A stretch of DNA of 64,000 nucleotides from Thysanoteuthis rhombus (GCA_963457665.1 OY735233.1:42970392-43034391); one strand, 5' to 3'. Counted from the first letter of the stretch, positions 20,806 through 31,986 are shown. A program made the numbers and translations. Notes: a model not told the origin generated them from the letters alone.

Positions 20806-22048
20806 GAAGGACATCTCAATGAAAATTCAAACAAATGGCAACCCTACTTGATTATATCCAAATTATTCACATCTTTTAGTTTTTACTTATATAATTATAG
20901 AATTTACGAGAAGCCGCATTTGATAAAATAGGAAAAAATAGCTTCCACTTTTTTTAAAGATGAAAAATATAGTCCGTTTAATTTTTGTGAGTTTGATTAA
21001 ACTTCTTAGTTAGTAATTACAATTTTTATTATTTCAATTGAGGAAGACAAAGTACTATTCCACCATTTTGAAGACTTATTTACACATCTTTCTTCTTGTT
21101 TCCGTTTCTCCAAAGGATCATTACAAGTGACTATATACCTATTCTTTATTGTCAGGTAAACAGGTCTGAAAACTGTTTTCTTTTCTTTCAATCAAAAAAA
21201 AAAAAAATAATTCCATCACTATTCATACCAGTCAGATGTGCCTTTGCTACTTACTGATATATCTTATTGTTTTGTATAAATACAGGTGTTTAGCTCTGTT
21301 TGAGCCTGTTCATGCTTAAAGTTTAACTTGGAAAGTAGTGATGAGACCATTGTCCAGGCATCTAATAACACAGGGAAAGGTAGATTCATGCCATTCCCAA
21401 CAGCTTTTTATTGCAAAATAAACAGGTGTAGCTTTAGCTGGAATTCAAACTCTGGTTTTCCTCTGTCATAACAATAAAAAGAAAATCGGTATCATCGGAA
21501 TCAGGGTTTTGGGTTTTTTTTTTTCTTCTCCTAATTTGACATATTGCATGCACACATAGTGGACAGAATAATCAGGAGACTTTTTGTAAATCAAAACCCC
21601 CTGTAAAAACACATTTAGGGGTGTGATCTTCAAGAACTAATTTGCTAACCTTTCCCGGGGTCGCATTGATACACACAGAAATTTTTTTAATTATTGGTTT
21701 AGCGCAAATAAAAAGAATCTCTAATGGTTGTTTAGTGCAAATCTTGCACAGTGTGGACAGACAAGGCTTGGAAACTTATAACAAAGCTAACATTCTCCCC
21801 CTTTACAATTTTCGTACCCGAATAAAAAATCTTATCAATTCGAAGGGACCACAAAACTCTTTCCTTTTTCATGATAATTTTTAGCTATAATTTTTTTTTC
21901 AAGTCTTTCCTTATTTTCATCTTCTGAACAGATGTTTTTTTCTTTCCAAGAGAAAGACATATTTTCTCTAGAGAAAATAATTTATTCATTTTTTTTCCCA
22001 ATTAGATGTTTTAGGATTTTTTTTTTTTTCTACTAAATACTTAAAATT

Positions 22049-22257
22049 ACCGTATATGCTGGTATATAAGATGGTCATTTAACTTAGGAGAAAACAAATT
22101 AAGTACCATATTATGCCCAATGCTCTTTTATTATGACTGAACGGGTCATCTACTTTTACTCGATACGGACGGTTAAGGGGCTTGGATGAGTTGCAGTGAG
22201 TGATAGTCCTCCTAATACCTTTGTGAATTATTTGTCTTATAGTCCTGTATATACGGT
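22049..22257. mobile_element. ACCGTA-type MITE (209 bp), intact copy
   Basis: The left end ACCGTATATGCTGGTATATA-AGA matches the inverse of the right end, ACCGTATATACAGGACTATA-AGA. The interior has no frame. Related to 2947-3004 and the tandem pair at 31987-32522. Confidence 0.7.
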
Positions 22258-22429
22258 GGGATTTAGTAACATTTATTCAGATAAATTGTATTTTTCAAGT
22301 ACAAAAATCCATGTAGGAGAAAAAACATGTCCTTTTTGAAAAGATTTTTTTTTTGATAACGAAACGCTTGCATTTTTCTCTCTCAGTTTCAATTTATCAA
22401 ATGAAAGCAAAGAGAAATCTTAATGTTTC

Positions 22430-22525
22430 TTCCCCCCCTCCCGTACCCCCTTTCTTTCTTTCGTTTTTTTTTTTTTTTTTTTCTTTCTTTTTTCTTTGTC
22501 TTTTTTTTTTTTTTTTTTTCTAATC
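22430..22525. repeat. Poly-T / CT-rich tract
   Basis: Pyrimidine run CCCCCCTCCC..CTTTCTTTC and long T runs on the + strand. Confidence 0.85.
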
Positions 22526-25458
22526 AATTAAGGCATTGAACATCATGGCCAGCTGTTGTGTGAGAGTGAAAACAGGACCAAAATAATCTGTTTGGAGTCT
22601 TCCTAGTTAAGTTGGAAACTGTCTAATAATAACAATAATAATCCGAGGGATTATCTTTTTTTACCTTTTTGACAGCAAAATTGTGTTCGACACTAGACTG
22701 ATTCCAGCTGGTCAGGGTCACACTTCTCGAACAGGGTTTTATTTTGTTAACAGCTTTCGAAAGCACTTTGAGGCGATCTTTTGTTTTCCGTTGGTAAAAT
22801 GGCAGACTACTCCCAGTTTGTGAAACAATCACCCAGGAATGACTATGGATGAATCGAAAGCATACAATAGGCTACATGATTATACTGTTGTAAATCATAA
22901 TATTAGCTTGATTCATTCAAATGATGCTACTGAAAATACTAACACCATTGAAAGTAACTGGTCGAGCCTTAAAATGTACCAGAACAAATGAGCTACAGTT
23001 TTTATATTATCATTCTTAAAAAGAAGAAAAACATGTCTTTTAAATTTCTGTTAATGTACAATAAAGTTATACTGAAAATTTTTGATATGAAGTATATATT
23101 TATCAGTCAGTAATATGAATATTATTATCAGTGAATTGATTTTAGTAATTTTTTTATTACTTATTTTTAATGTTAGACCAGTTGCCTACAATGATGTCCA
23201 TAAATACAGTGATATCATGTGAATCAATAAAGCTAATATTATGATTCCTTACTGCATGATTATTTTATAGCCCATTGTCTGATTTCTATCCATCCATAAT
23301 TTTTTTCGGTGATTGTTTCATCAAGTTGGAGTGATCTCTTATTTTAGTAATATAAAACAAAAGATGGCCAAAGCACCTTGTTTCACTCTTTTTCACACAG
23401 AGCAAAAATAAAAATGAAAAAAATTTACTTTTTTATTGTCCTTTTTTTTTTCTTTTCTTTTTTGGCTTTTCATGTATTAATTACTTATATAGAATTGATA
23501 AATATATCTATATATCTATTGTTTTGGTATTTTTAAGATCTCTTTCTTTTAGATAATACCAATGAAGAAAAAAAACATTGACATATTTCAATAGATATAC
23601 TAAATAGACAATTGTTTTGTATAATTTTCTAGAAGATTTGATCATAATATTTCTCAATTTCAGGTGCATGTTTGTGTATTTCTCTTTTGATAAGAGAAAA
23701 AATATGATGCATAAAGTAACTTTTGTTTTCAGGTGTTTTTAATGCTGTTGTTTGATTTACAGGGCACAGACCCTGTCCCCCTAACGAAATACCTTAGGAC
23801 AAAAATCTCTCATTTAAAATTCCAAGTGAGACAGAAAAAAATTTAGACTAAATTAAAACATCAACAGAAATCCAATCAGCGGCAGTTTTACATTTCTTTA
23901 CCCACTTGAAGAAAAGTGTTCATCGTACCTTGAATTCTAATCACATTTTTAAACCTTAACATATTTGATGTTAGGGTTTGATCATAAACTAGAAAAAAGG
24001 CGGGGAATTGATTCAAAGAATTCCTTGTATTATTTTTCTCTGCGGACGGGGTATCCTGAAAGGATCTTTAATACGGGGTTCTCGTCCTAGTTATGTAGCG
24101 TGTCTAACCCTTTTAGTCAGCATATTGCCACAGTCAAGTTAAGAATTACCTCCCTTGAAATGAAACCTTCTCCCGCCCGAAATCTTGTGATATGACGATA
24201 AAGTAGTCCACGAATTCATTGAATTTAGCTTTCAGAATGACGATTTGTACAAAAGTAAGATTAGTCAGAAATTAATATTACGCCTCTGCAGTTTAGGAAT
24301 TGAAATCTAAGAAATGTATGGAGAGATAAATGCTCTTCTACAAATGTTCATCGCTTTTTTTATTCAAGGGAAGTAATAAGGTTTTGTTTGTTTTTCTTTA
24401 ATAGTCCATCTGAGTTTTTTCCCCTTTGTATAGGATTTTCACGTTTGATTTCAATCGGAATGATAACGAATTAAGTTATGTACTCCGAGTGGTGAGGAGT
24501 TTTAGGGAGTCAAGAACTATCTCTCCTCCCCAGCTATGAGTAAATCGTTGGTTAGATTGAGCTGCCAATTCAGGACTACTTTGATTCCCAAACCAGTCTG
24601 AAAACGGTCTTTGTCTGGCTATCTTGCCCTTGAAATCTCTCCCATATTTAAAAAATTGAATTTTTTTTAAAAACTGAAACATTGAAGTCGGCGACGTAGC
24701 ACTCGCAAATTCAGAGATTGAATGAAAATTCATTATTTTAGTTGGCAACCTTTCCCAAACGGATGATTTTTATAATTTTATAACTTTTAAGGAGTTTTTT
24801 TGCCAACTTGGTATTTGCAAGTTATCTTCGTTCATCCAGTGTCCCATCACCAAAAACATGGGCTCTTGTAGGTCATATGTCTCGGTAAATAGATACTTAT
24901 ATACTAAAAAAAAAATGTATTTCCAATTTTTATCATATATTCATTACAAAAGTTGTAGTAATCGTCTCCAGTCGGCATAGAAGTTGGGGTGGAGCCTGAC
25001 CCTGTAGTTTAAGTGACTGTGGCACATGTTTCATTTATAACGTTCAATCTATCGTTAAATTGCGTTGGGGGTGGTAATTTTAGTCTTGTCTTGTTATTAA
25101 ACTATGTATAAACTTAAAACCAGACCATACAAAAACTTGGGATTTGCAATAGATGTTAAATCTCTGTCTTGAAACAGAACTCTACCTTTGACTATTAAAA
25201 ATTTAGTAGTGTGAAGATTCCTAAATTAATCCAGAAGTTGTAAATATTTTATCCATTTTGAGACTATCTTTAATTTTTTAATTTTTTCAACATCATTTTG
25301 GCTATTTTTTTATACTTAGCAGTCAAACTAGTGCAAGAATATTTTATGAGTTGGTAACATTGAGTTTTAGCCTTGGCAATTTTTTTCTGCTAACACCCAT
25401 AGTAAGAGGTAAGAAAGCTAGAGAAAAGAAAACCTGATGGAAGAAAGACAAGAAATTA

Positions 25459-25480
25459 TATATATATATATATATATATA
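25459..25480. repeat. (TA)n microsatellite
   Basis: Short uninterrupted TA run. Confidence 0.9.
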
Positions 25481-26339
25481 AAGTAAGAAGAAATGGAGAA
25501 AAAGGAAAGATGTAAATAAAGATGTTGGCTGGATACCAAGAGACAAAGCTTGAAAGATGGGTAGGAAGGGAAAGTCATAAAAATGGTGGTATACTAAAAT
25601 TCTTTATGGATAGGTGGAGCAGAAGAACGATAAAAGTGAGGAGGCTGTAGAGTGGAAAATATTTCAATTCTACCTTCCTTTTTTTGTGTCCGAAACTAAT
25701 CTATGTTTGTAACATTCAGATTAAAACATGGGCCATTGAGATCGGACAGGATAAAGAAGTGAACGAGACGCATTGGATAATGAAAAATCCAAGTTGTCGA
25801 CCCCCGTGGAATTTCCAAGGATCCAGCTGATAAAGAAAATTAATAGATCTTGACTGTCACTCAATAGAAACCATCATATGATCAACATCTTTTGGCAGCA
25901 TGCCTGTTGGGAGTGGGGTGATGAATTAAAAAATTGGAAAATAGGGTTGTCGCACTTTTTGTTTTAGCTCTGGTTACTAAATTAATTTCAAAGGAACAAG
26001 TGGGCCCAAACTGAGGGATCAATTTTGTATTAGGTCACTTTGTAAAACCTCTGAAGGGGAGATATTTTTTTTAAGATGTAAAATAAATTAAGGCATAAGT
26101 GTTGGAATTTTCAGCCCTCTAGCTCCTTCGGGTCAGCCCATACATGTGATGTATACATATCCAACCAGACTGGCTCAAAAACTGAAGAAACATATGTTGA
26201 CATTCTTGGTCAGTTTTCATTGTAGCTACTAATACTTCACAGTATCTTAATTGACAGCGTATAAGACACGAAAATATTTTCACTAAGAGTAAGTAAGTAA
26301 AACCTTTACGCTTACTTCATGTTTAGGTCCATATATCAC

Positions 26340-26600
26340 ATCACCACTTACTCGGCCCATTTGCAATATGTGAGATGAACATAGTTGCAACAAGCACCCA
26401 AAGTGGAGTTACTCGCTTAACCCTACGCTGTCTATCCATAGTTCAGGGGAAGATATGGATTCATGTCTTTCCCAAATATATTAGTGCAAGGTGAACACAA
26501 ACTGTCCCAGCCTGAGTTTGACTCCTGTCTGAGATTCCAAAGATGAGACTCTACTAAAAGCTACAATAAAACTTTGATTTTGATCACCCTGAAAAATTTC
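26340..26600 (-). repeat. tRNA-derived SINE, family S2, copy 1
   Basis: On the minus strand: GGAGTCAAACTCAGGCTGGG, ACAGTTTGTGTTCACC, GGGAAAGACATGAATCCAT, CTATGGATAGACAGCGTAGG and ATGTGATATATGG follow the same order as in 42069-42310. The tRNA-like head is decayed here. Confidence 0.6.
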
Positions 26601-26969
26601 CCTAAGCAATAACTCAAATGCCATATCATCACCATCAATTCCTCTAGGAATTCATCAGCTCCACCATCTGTTATGTTTGGAACTGGGTTCGTTTTGGGTT
26701 TTTTTTCCCAAATCTAAATTCTTTTCTTTTCACTTAATTTTTGTTCCTTCTGATGATGATTTGGTTGTTTTTAAATTCTACAACCATTAAGTATGGAACA
26801 TAGATCGATAATAAAGAAGGAGCCACCAACAAGATTTATATTCTTATCCCTTATCCTTGGGAGCCTTTATAACATGGACAGTGGCACCTTACCAATTAGG
26901 CTATGAATGCTAAAAAATGCAGAATCTATTAACAAACATAAAGATGAATATTTTCTCCACAATTTCTTT

Positions 26970-27055
26970 TCCCTTAGATTCATAAACCACTTGAAATATA
27001 GTGTGAATTGAATTTCTTGAAAATCTTAATTCAATAAATTTTCAAAAGGGTGATA
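26970..27055 (+). mobile_element. MITE family M1 fragment
   Basis: CTTAGATTCATAAACCACTT plus a diverged interior. A related right-end sequence, TATGAATTTAAGAGTTAA, lies at 27855-27872, with the 30-bp array and other sequence between them. Confidence 0.45.
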
Positions 27056-27303
27056 ATTATAATCAGAAGTTATTCTTATTTTCTGGATGTGAATTCAAGG
27101 AGTTTTATCTATAAACAAAACTACGTTGTTGAACTATTTAATTATTACAGCATATACCTACTTTTCAAATTTGTTTTCCTATATTTAATGTCTAGTAATC
27201 AACAGCTCTACCGTCAATGTTGCCAACTCAAAAAAGAAATTTTTCTCTCTAGATTGACAACATCAAATCATGCAGAAAAAACAATTAACCTTTATGGACA
27301 TAA

Positions 27304-27620
27304 TAGCTAGAAATAGACTATATTTGACTAAAATGGCTAGAAATTGGCTATATTTGACTAAAATGGCTAGAAATTGGCTATATTTGACTAAAATGGCTAG
27401 AAATTGGCTATATTTGACTAAAATGGCTGGAAATTGACAATATTTGTCTAGAATGACTAGAAATTGTCTATATTTGACTAAAATAGCTAGAAATTGTCTA
27501 TATTTGACTAAAATAGCTAGAAATTGTCTATATTTGACTAAAATAGCTAGAAATTGTCTATATTTGACTAAAATAGCTAGAAATTGTCTATATTTGACTA
27601 AAATGGCTAGAAATTGACTA
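27304..27620. repeat. Tandem array of about 10.5 units of exactly 30 bp
   Basis: The unit is AAATGGCTAGAAATTGGCTA followed by TATTTGACTA, with changes clustered by neighbouring units (GGC to GTC; ATGG to ATAG). The period stays at exactly 30 bp, so a minus-strand frame through it gives a 10-residue repeat (LAILVKYRQF). Flanking TTGCCAACTC (27222) and GTAGCAACACT (27676) suggest expansion inside a GTTGCCAA-type dispersed element. Confidence 0.95.
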
Positions 27621-27851
27621 AAAAATTGCAGCAACTGTTGAATTTTCACACAGCCAACTGAGGAAATATAATAGAGTAGCAACACTGTTTGCCCGAACCT
27701 GTGTCCGTCACCGCACTTAATCGTCGTGGAGTTCTTCCAGGAATAGAATTTTTACAAGAAGAAAGACTAGAGTGAAGTAAAATAGTTATTTCCCTTGATA
27801 ACATTCCTTTTTTTTTTTTTCTTTCTTTTTTTTTCTTCTTTTTTTTTTCTC

Positions 27852-27872
27852 AATATGAATTTAAGAGTTAAT
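27852..27872 (-). mobile_element. MITE family M1 right terminus (solo)
   Basis: TATGAATTTAAGAGTTAA, the M1 inverted end, lies about 45 bp before the acceptor of the last coding exon, so a transposon edge may abut the branch-point region. Confidence 0.45.
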
Positions 27873-27914
27873 GCTGACCTGTTGTTGGTAACATTTTTTT
27901 TCTATTTATTTCAG

Positions 27915-28194
27915 GCGAAAGAAAAAGTGCATTAGATTCCTGACTGGTGAAGATGGAACGGCCAGCAATACTGACGGAGAGGATGGTAACGATGATGTCA
28001 TGAGTGACGGCATAGCGACTACAACGACGACGGCAGACTCTATTAATGAAAGCGACTGTAACTTAGAAAGCCCGACCATGTCTCCTCACAGCGAAGACCT
28101 TAAGGATGAACAGAAACTCATGCAAAGTATTAAGATGGAATCAAGAGACTCTCCACCACTCGTGCCTCGTTCCACTTCTTCGCCAAACACCTAG
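27915..28194 (+). CDS. TCF7L2: TCF/LEF transcription factor, terminal coding exon: end of C-clamp and C-terminal tail
   Basis: The acceptor TTATTTCAG precedes G, which completes the Arg codon begun in the C-clamp exon. The sequence then reads R-K-K-K-C-I-R-F-L-T-G-E, containing the basic patch and fourth Cys of the C-clamp. The remaining 80-odd residues are low-complexity and acidic to Ser/Thr-rich: GEDGNDD, a run of five Thr, several Ser-Pro or Thr-Met-Ser-Pro sites, and a Pro/Ser-rich end finishing SPNT before TAG. Two matches to the SUMO consensus psi-K-x-E occur (LKDE and IKME). The PLSLS/T-type CtBP-binding motifs of the long vertebrate TCF7L2 E-tail are absent, so this tail is short. 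The exon is GC-richer than its AT-rich surroundings, as expected for coding DNA. It is the last exon of the main isoform unless an internal donor is used (see 29252). Confidence 0.95.
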
Positions 28195-28264
28195 TGGGGT
28201 GGGAATGAAAAACATAAGGCTACGTTCTTCTCTCTCTCTTTCTCATCAATTGACTTCAGGTAGC

Positions 28265-28620
28265 ATAATATTTCTGCGTGTTCCGGCCTCTCTACCAGAT
28301 TTGGAGACGTTGGCTCGAGGTTTCAATTAAAATTTTAAAGAAGGAAAAGAACGCAATATTTCTGCGTGTTTTTGGCCTCTGTACCAAATTTGGAGACGTT
28401 GGCTTGAGATTTCAATTAAAACTTTTAAAAAAGGATAACAAAACAATATATCTGCGTGTTCCGGCCTGTGAACCAGATCTGGAGACATTGGCTCAAGATT
28501 TTAATTGAAATTTTTAAAAAAGGAAAAACGATATTTCTGCGTGGTCTGGCCTTTGTACCAGATTTGGAAACGTTGGCTCGAGATTTTAATTAAAGTTTTA
28601 AAAATGGAAAAGAAAACAAT
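28265..28620. repeat. Four-unit minisatellite, about 88 bp per unit, starting about 70 bp after the stop codon
   Basis: Each unit has AATATTTCTGCGTGTTCCGG, CCT-GTACCAGATTTGGAGAC, GTTGGCTCGAG-TTTCAATTAA and an A-rich end. Units start near 28266, 28353, 28444 and 28529. Open frames across it (28278-28508) arise from the repeat and have no other support. Confidence 0.9.
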
Positions 28621-28640
28621 TTTTTTTTTTTTTTTTTTTA
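28621..28640. repeat. Poly-T tract
   Basis: T run closing the minisatellite. Confidence 0.85.
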
Positions 28641-29084
28641 ATAATCTTTTTAAGAAACAGACAAAAGGTTTACCAAATAATAATTGTTACATTTGTTTAA
28701 AAATTGAAAACGTCATACCGTCACATGAATGGGTTAGCCATCTTGTGAGATTTATACCATTGTAAATTCTTAATGTATTAAAAAAGAAAAAAAAGCAATT
28801 CATTTTTTTTTTTTTTTTTTTTTTTTTTCCAAAGTTGGGGATAGGGGTAGGTAGGATTGGGTGGACTGATTCTCAGGGTCAGAAGTTAAAGTTCATGGTC
28901 CCCGAAAACTGGCCAAAATATAATACCAGAGTCGTCTAAGATTGCCAAACAACTCCGTCGTACTGCTCACAACTGCTCTTAACAGATGGCTCTCATCCTA
29001 CGTACACACATAGATATATAGAAAGAAAAATCTGCAAATATACATGCATTCATTTACCTCCAGGCCCAAATACACATTTATAGA

Positions 29085-29104
29085 TATATACACTCGTGTG
29101 TGTG

Positions 29105-29152
<48 letters not shown>

Positions 29153-29172
29153 CGCACACACACACATTGTGC
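29085..29172. repeat. TG-(TA)n-CA palindromic microsatellite
   Basis: GTGTGTGTGTATG, a TA run, then GTGCGCACACACACAC; the whole can fold on itself. Confidence 0.9.
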
Positions 29173-29251
29173 AACATATCTTTACTGCTTTTTTCTTTTT
29201 TTTCTTCTTGTTCCTTGGTAATTAATGTCACTTTCTAATTTATTGTTTTAG

Positions 29252-29349
29252 ATGTGTTGAAAATGTTGGCTGCTCCTCTCGGACCTGACTTCTACGACCA
29301 GGATAGTGATAATTTGAAATCTACTTATTTCCTATTGAACAACGGGTGA
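29252..29349 (+). CDS. Candidate alternative last exon of the TCF gene (31 residues plus stop)
   Basis: Seen: an acceptor-like sequence (TTATTGTTTTAG) at 29240-29251 precedes an open stretch with non-repetitive, coding-like composition. With one base carried in, it reads V-L-K-M-L-A-A-P-L-G-P-D-F-Y-D-Q-D-S-D-N and 11 more residues to TGA. Two GT dinucleotides inside the preceding coding exon (27947 in CTG|GTGAAG and 27986 in ATG|GTAACG) both leave exactly one base (G). Splicing from either would give Asp followed by this reading frame. Direct splicing from the C-clamp exon (two bases carried in) would instead give a 12-residue tail ending Ser-Ser-Arg-Thr. I do not recognise the peptide. It could be an alternative C-terminus, part of another transcript, or a non-coding part of the 3' UTR that happens to be open. 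Confidence 0.35.
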
Positions 29350-29518
29350 ATTCGCTTATTTTTATTCACATAAAGTAAGAAAAAAAAAACAACAAATGAA
29401 TGTCACTGTCCTGGTCACAAGAAAAAAAAGTTTGAAGGAAATAATAGCCATTTTCTAAACTTTTCACATTGAAGCAATTAGCACTCATTACCCGGGAACA
29501 AAAATCATGTTACACAAT

Positions 29519-29520
<2 letters not shown>

Positions 29521-29582
<62 letters not shown>
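29521..29582. repeat. (TA)n microsatellite, about 60 bp
   Basis: Long uninterrupted TA run. Confidence 0.95.
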
Positions 29583-29585
<3 letters not shown>

Positions 29586-30428
29586 ATTTACACATGCACA
29601 CACACTCACATTTAAAAAATCTACAAGTAAGCTTTGATATTTTTGTATACTGACGCCATCGGGTATTGTGAGCTATATTAAGAAAAAAAATATGACCACG
29701 TGTCTTGTAAGGGGAACTGAAGAGAAGAAAACAGAAATATATCGTAATTTGGAGCCAAGGTTTTTTTTTTTTTTTTTCATTCTGAATCTTACAAATTGAC
29801 ATGAATTGGAAACTCTGAAGAAAAAATGGAAAACGCTTGAAAAAAAAATAATGAATAATAATCATTAAACGATGAAGTACTGAAGGCTAAAAAACAAAAT
29901 GAAAAATCACGTATTCAAGTCCATCCTTGTTCCACTTCTTCTTTTTTTTTTTTTTTTCAAATTTTTTTTTTCTCTCTCTCAATATCTTTGAAATATAAAC
30001 TCTACGAGTGGAAATTGACACTTTTATCTGGTTATACCATTTGAAATCTTTAAAAAAAAAAAAGAAGGTAAAAAATGATTTTAAAAACGGCAAAATTACA
30101 GACAGACAAAATCATCTGTTACAAAAAAACTAAGTTTTTTTTTGTTTTCGTTTTTTTTTTTTTTTAAGTGATATGAAAAAAAAAAGATTACAAAAAAAAA
30201 AAGATTTTGGAGCAAATGTAGAATTTGGCCCCCCCAAATTGATTTGAGTTGGTAGCAAATTTTTTTCAGATGACACCGTATACGAAGCAACATGTTGCAT
30301 CAGCGTGTCAATGATGGTAGATTGTTTGTGGACGTCTTTGCAACACAACATGAATAAGTATGTAGGTTTGATTTCATCAAAATCCAATTTAATCGAAACA
30401 AAGATCTTTTACATCCGGGCTTTGATTC

Positions 30429-30434
30429 AATAAA
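30429..30434 (+). promoter_or_regulatory. Candidate polyadenylation signal AATAAA
   Basis: Canonical hexamer in TTCAATAAAGTGTC, followed within about 60 nt by U-rich sequence (TTTTTCCTTACTCTG and later TTTTTCTTCTG). It would give a 3' UTR of about 2.2 kb. AATAAA-like strings are frequent by chance in DNA this AT-rich. Confidence 0.2.
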
Positions 30435-31039
30435 GTGTCGACAGATTTTTCCTTACTCTGTCTTCACCAACATTCAATTTTTCTTCTGTTAATTCTATTC
30501 ATTCTTTTTATTTAAGCACCATTACTGACATCGAGTGAGCACAGGTGTGAGTGACAAATAACTCAAGACTGAATCCGTTCTGTTGACAGAAATACTGAAG
30601 TCCAAACGCAAACAATTAAAATCATCAAAAAGTTTTATTAAATCAACATTCAGATGTTGGAGACCCTAGTTTTGGTTAAATCAAAACTAAGTATTTATCC
30701 ATCATGTTTGTTTTGGAAAAAAAAATTTGAAAAGTCCATGAACAATCTATCAGTATTAACAACCCTGATGAGACACGTGATGTTGTATACGGCGTCATCT
30801 GGAAATTCATGACTTCCATTCGGATCAATTTTGAGGTCTGGATTTTACGTTCAAGCCCAGATTTCTGTTCATTGTAAATATTGCATGAGATAGTGACGTC
30901 ACTATTTTGTGATACTTAGCAATCAATGAGGGATTGTTGCCCTTGTTCACTGACTGCATCATAACGCCTCGTGTCTCCATGGTTAATAGCTTCATCCTCA
31001 TCCCTCCTTATCACCCGTCTCCTCACAAATTGTCCGTCA

Positions 31040-31700
31040 AAGAAAGGTGGAAAAAAAAAATTCTTCGAAAAATTTTCTTTGAAAAATTACCAAGCATAAA
31101 AGAAGAAGAAGAAAAAAAAGGAAAGAGAAAGAAAAAAAAATGAAAGAAAGATATCCGCGAAAACAGAACAAGGACAGAAAGATGATTTTGAAACGACTGT
31201 TATATGTTCGGTCCAGGTTTTCTGGTTTGCTTTTCAAATTTTTTTTTTTTTTCTTTTTTCCCTTTTTTTTTTCTTTTTTTTTTTCTTTTTTTTTTTCTTT
31301 TTTTTTTTCTTTTTTTTTTTTGATGGACCCAAAGGCAAACGATAAACAAACAAAAAAAAAGTTTGAAAAAAAAAATATGAAAAATCACCAAAAAAAAACA
31401 TCAAAAATATATTAAAAAAAAATGATGACAAAAAAAAAATATGAGTGGCTGTATGTATGTATGTATCAGAAAAAAAAAAACAAAAAACAAACTTTTACAT
31501 AACAGTTGAATCATCTGGGAATTGACAAGAAAGAAAAAAAAAAATGAAGGAAAAACAAACAAACAGACAAAAACTTTACCCCCACCCTCTTTTATGACCT
31601 CATAAAACATTTTTTGAGAAAAAAAAAAGAAATTTTAAAACAAAAAAAAAAAAAGAAAATTTTAAGTTAACCAAACCAAACAGGAAAGGAATATTTGTCG
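31040..31700. repeat. Purine-rich and pyrimidine-rich low-complexity block
   Basis: GAAGAAGAAG and AAAGAAAG runs, then T(9-13)C repeated about six times at 31245-31322, then poly-A interrupted by C or G up to 31660. The frames in it are lysine or phenylalanine runs and are rejected as genes. Confidence 0.9.
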
Positions 31701-31986
31701 AGTCGGGCGAACAACTTTTTTTTTCTTCTTTTTTTACATTTTTTTTTTTTTCCAGAACCCCACCCCCCGCGCCATTTTCTCTTACAGCCCTCCTCCCCCC
31801 TCCTCACATCCAACCCCACCCCATCCAAACAATTGTATCATGATCATCATATCACTTTGCTACTTAAAGACAGGACAGAAAAAGGTAATATTTGTCACTA
31901 AAGGAAGGTAGAATTGTTCGGAAAATATTTATTGTTCGTGCCATTATTCCCATTGCAAAATTTAAGTCCTTATAAATTAAGAAGTT

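Larger units (their letters stand above)
15554..27914 (+). other. TCF7L2: TCF intron (12,361 nt) splitting the C-clamp
   Basis: Bounded by GTAGGG and TTTCAG and fixed by the reading-frame match of the two C-clamp exons. No exon was recognised inside. It contains a duplicated donor-proximal segment, a nested mariner-like element, the 18.6-18.9 kb TA tract, two SINEs, one ACCGTA-type MITE and the 30-bp array. Stretches 22650-25440 and 25500-26300 show no feature I can name. Confidence 0.9.
28195..30434 (+). other. TCF7L2: Probable 3' UTR / 3' flank of the TCF gene
   Basis: Follows the TAG at 28192-28194. It begins with a four-unit minisatellite (28265-28620), then poly-T tracts, a TG/TA/CA palindromic microsatellite (29090-29170), the candidate alternative exon and a long TA tract (29521-29582). 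The end is not determined. The AATAAA at 30429 is the first canonical poly(A) signal I noticed in a sensible context. Confidence 0.35.

Noticed and set aside
27304-27620. CRISPR-like array
   Set aside because: Repeats are contiguous with no unique spacers, in a eukaryotic intron. The same holds for 53940-54457.
27263-27685. 140-residue minus-strand open frame
   Set aside because: It is made entirely by the 30-bp tandem array, whose period is a multiple of three. No start context or domain.
28278-28765. Overlapping plus-strand frames after the TCF stop
   Set aside because: Products of the 88-bp minisatellite; successive units are read in different frames.
31037-31610. Frames rich in Lys or Phe
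   Set aside because: Translations of poly-A/poly-T interrupted by C or G.
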